Source: Croceicoccus pelagius (GTDB lineage: Bacteria > Pseudomonadota > Alphaproteobacteria > Sphingomonadales > Sphingomonadaceae). Taken from it: 64,000 bases of DNA. The notes under the pieces were generated by a model. That model saw only the letters and a list, made by a program, of their open reading frames with translations, had not been told where the DNA came from and searched no databases. The stretch is taken from contig NZ_LYWY01000006.1 of the NCBI RefSeq assembly GCF_001661915.1, positions 124,001-188,000 on the forward strand, written 5' to 3'. Each line of letters begins with the position of its first letter. The first letter of the stretch is position 1. Position numbers and translations under genes: made by a program. Below, piece by piece: positions 62,467-64,000 of the stretch.

Positions 62467-63789
62467 ATGACCACGCAAGAGCCGGAATACAAGGCGCCAG
62501 TCCAGATACCGCAAAAGGCAGGCTGGGGTGCCTGGGCCATGGTCGTCGTCCTGACCCTTGCCTATACTGTCAGCTTCATCGATCGGCAGGTGCTGAACCT
62601 GCTCGTCGAACCTCTGAAGGCCGAATTCGACCTTTCCGATACTCGGTTGAGCCTGTTACAAGGACTGGCCTTCACCTCGGCCTATATCGTCTTCAGCCCG
62701 ATCTTCGGTCGGATGAGCGACACCTCGAACCGCCGCAACATCGTGCTCGGCGGCGTTGCGGTGTGGAGCATCTTCACAGCCTTGTGCGGACTGGCGCGCA
62801 ACTACTGGCAGATGTTCGGCGCGCGTGTCGGAGTCGGCGCGGCAGAGGCCAGCCTGACGCCTGCCGCATGGTCGATGATCGCGGACCGCTTTCCGCCGCA
62901 CCTCCTGCCGCGGGCGATGTCGATCCTGTTGATGGGCCCCTACATCGGCGGCGGCCTTGCCCTGATCTTTGGCGGACTGCTGCTGGAATTTGCCGAGAAC
63001 AACAGCTTCGGATCGCTCGATGCGTGGCAGGTCGTGTTCATCGCCGCCGCCGTGCCCGGTGTCCTGATCTGCGCGATTCTGCTCCTTATCCGCGAGCCTG
63101 CTCGCAGTGCCGACAAGGACGGAGCCGAAGAAGCCGCAATGCCGCTTGCCGAAGTCTGGCGCGGTTTCAGGGCGCGGGGGAAGTTCTACTTCAATTTCTA
63201 TGCGGGGATGAGCGGGATCGTCATCGCGCTCTACGCCTTTCCGGCTTGGATGCCTGCCGTCCTGATGCGCAAGTTCGGGGCAGAGGCGGCCTCGGTCGGC
63301 CTGCATTACGGCACGCTGGTACTGATCGGTGGGTCGCTCGGCGTTCTTGCCGGACCGACATTGGGCAGGCTGCTGGAAAAGAAGGGGCTCAAGGGCAGCC
63401 TCATGGTCGTCCCGCTGATCGGGGCCAGCGCGATCTTCCTGCTCTCGATAGGGCTTGCGCTGGCAGGTTCCTACGAGGCGGGACTGGTCTTCGGAGGTCT
63501 CGCCAGCTTTGCCTACTCGCTGCCAATGGCCGCAGCATCGGGAGCGCTGCAGATCGTCACCCCGAACCGCATGCGCGGCATGGCGAGCGCGATCTATGTC
63601 TTCATCGTTTCCGTCATCGGCCTTGGTGCCGCGCCGACGATCGTCGCGCTCATCACCGATCTCGTGATCGGAGACGAAGCGCGGGTCGACCAGTCGCTTG
63701 CGATCACTTGTGCAGGAGCTGCTCTGGTCTCACTTTTCCTCCTGGTGCGCGCGCGACGGGCCTATATCGATCTTGCGGCGAACGACTGA
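62467..63789 (+). CDS. MFS transporter
   Basis: 440 residues with 12 predicted membrane helices and a central loop (about 210-235). The first helix has YTVSFIDRQVLNLLVEPLKAEFDLSDTRLSLLQG, the form common in sphingomonad MFS carriers of the aromatic-acid or spinster-like group. FGRMSDTSNRRNIVLGG is the loop 2-3 motif and ARVGVGAAEASLTPAAWSMIADRFPP the helix 4-5 motif. AAAGGGAG precedes the ATG. It may import or export an intermediate of the neighbouring catabolic genes. Confidence 0.93.
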   Translation: MTTQEPEYKAPVQIPQKAGWGAWAMVVVLTLAYTVSFIDRQVLNLLVEPLKAEFDLSDTRLSLLQGLAFTSAYIVFSPIFGRMSDTSNRRNIVLGGVAVWSIFTALCGLARNYWQMFGARVGVGAAEASLTPAAWSMIADRFPPHLLPRAMSILLMGPYIGGGLALIFGGLLLEFAENNSFGSLDAWQVVFIAAAVPGVLICAILLLIREPARSADKDGAEEAAMPLAEVWRGFRARGKFYFNFYAGMSGIVIALYAFPAWMPAVLMRKFGAEAASVGLHYGTLVLIGGSLGVLAGPTLGRLLEKKGLKGSLMVVPLIGASAIFLLSIGLALAGSYEAGLVFGGLASFAYSLPMAAASGALQIVTPNRMRGMASAIYVFIVSVIGLGAAPTIVALITDLVIGDEARVDQSLAITCAGAALVSLFLLVRARRAYIDLAAND

Positions 63790-64000
63790 CGCTTTGTGAT
63801 CGTCGAGGCTGGCACATGCCGACCAGATTCTTACAGCATGGACAGTGCCTCGACGGCTTGGCTGGAGCGGGAGCGGTAGCCAGTTGGCTACTTCGGGGCC
63901 AGAAAGCAGATTTTCAGGTAACGCCCCCAATTACTGCCAGTCATCAAGCGCCTTATTTCTTCGTTTGGTTGTAAACCACCAATGGGATCGCCATCTTAAG
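63790..64000. other. Right-edge region without a supported gene
   Basis: 211 bp after the MFS stop. Reading frames are short on both strands, and composition becomes more AT-rich toward the edge. A small dyad TAGCCA-GT-TGGCTA is present near 63880. It could be the border of a decayed element or just an intergenic space; nothing can be named. Confidence 0.5.

Noticed and set aside
63790-64000. Possible transposase or integrase end at the right edge
   Set aside because: Only short frames in all directions and no motif; cannot be supported from the sequence shown.

Overview
The window is a 64 kb stretch of GC-rich chromosomal DNA, about 60 protein genes packed on both strands, with no rRNA, tRNA, CRISPR array or intact insertion sequence that I can support. 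Gene content (LigA, RecN, LepA, BamD, SdhCDA, GuaB, RppH, PrmA, a GTTC-type LexA-like site, a CtrA-type TTAA-N7-TTAA site, many TonB/Rieske/TetR genes) points to an alphaproteobacterium. The strong family resemblance is to Sphingomonadales (Novosphingobium, Croceicoccus or Erythrobacter-like). That placement is an inference from memory of families, not a search.

Left part (1-20.5 kb): tail of a PAP2 phosphatase, a YdjM-like membrane protein, a korA-korB-OYE operon (2-oxoacid:ferredoxin oxidoreductase), rppH, a TPR protein, guaB with a small unknown gene and an rsmB-type methyltransferase, an M28 peptidase, 3-hydroxybutyrate dehydrogenase, a YpfJ-type peptidase, then a BlaI-type repressor / M56 peptidase / CreD block with two well-formed operator boxes, a periplasmic cyclophilin, and sdhC-sdhD-sdhA closed by a strong terminator with no sdhB.

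Middle (20.7-50.7 kb): an SDR-like remnant coupled to a lipoprotein subclass B3 metallo-beta-lactamase and prmA; small exported proteins including one with a Lys-Pro-Glu repeat tail; ligA; an S41 peptidase; a tautomerase divergent from a winged-helix/TPR regulator across an array of 11-bp-spaced direct repeats; recN; an LpxH-like phosphoesterase with a GT4 glycosyltransferase; an exported methyltransferase-like lipoprotein; a CYP101-like P450; bamD; and a compact four-gene module (401-aa scaffold with a C-terminal winged-helix-like segment, Arf/MglA-like GTPase, two Roadblock/LC7 proteins) that resembles an actinobacterial conservon without its kinase. After that come a class A PBP, YbaN, a DUF2892 protein, rluE, lepA, a PhaZ-like hydrolase and an FprA-type ferredoxin reductase.

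Right part (50.7-63.8 kb): an accessory catabolic island: NmrA-like protein, TetR regulator, 3-ketosteroid-dehydrogenase-like flavoprotein, a TonB-dependent receptor, two adjacent Rieske oxygenase alpha subunits without beta subunit, ferredoxin or reductase, an OYE/dienoyl-CoA-reductase-type flavoenzyme, a second TetR and an MFS transporter. A perfect FNR/FixK-type palindrome sits in the divergent promoter region of the oxygenases. The set looks like uptake plus oxygenation of a hydrophobic cyclic compound. Its substrate cannot be read from the sequence. The most interesting candidate for an undescribed system is the GTPase-LC7 module at 39.1-41.8 kb.
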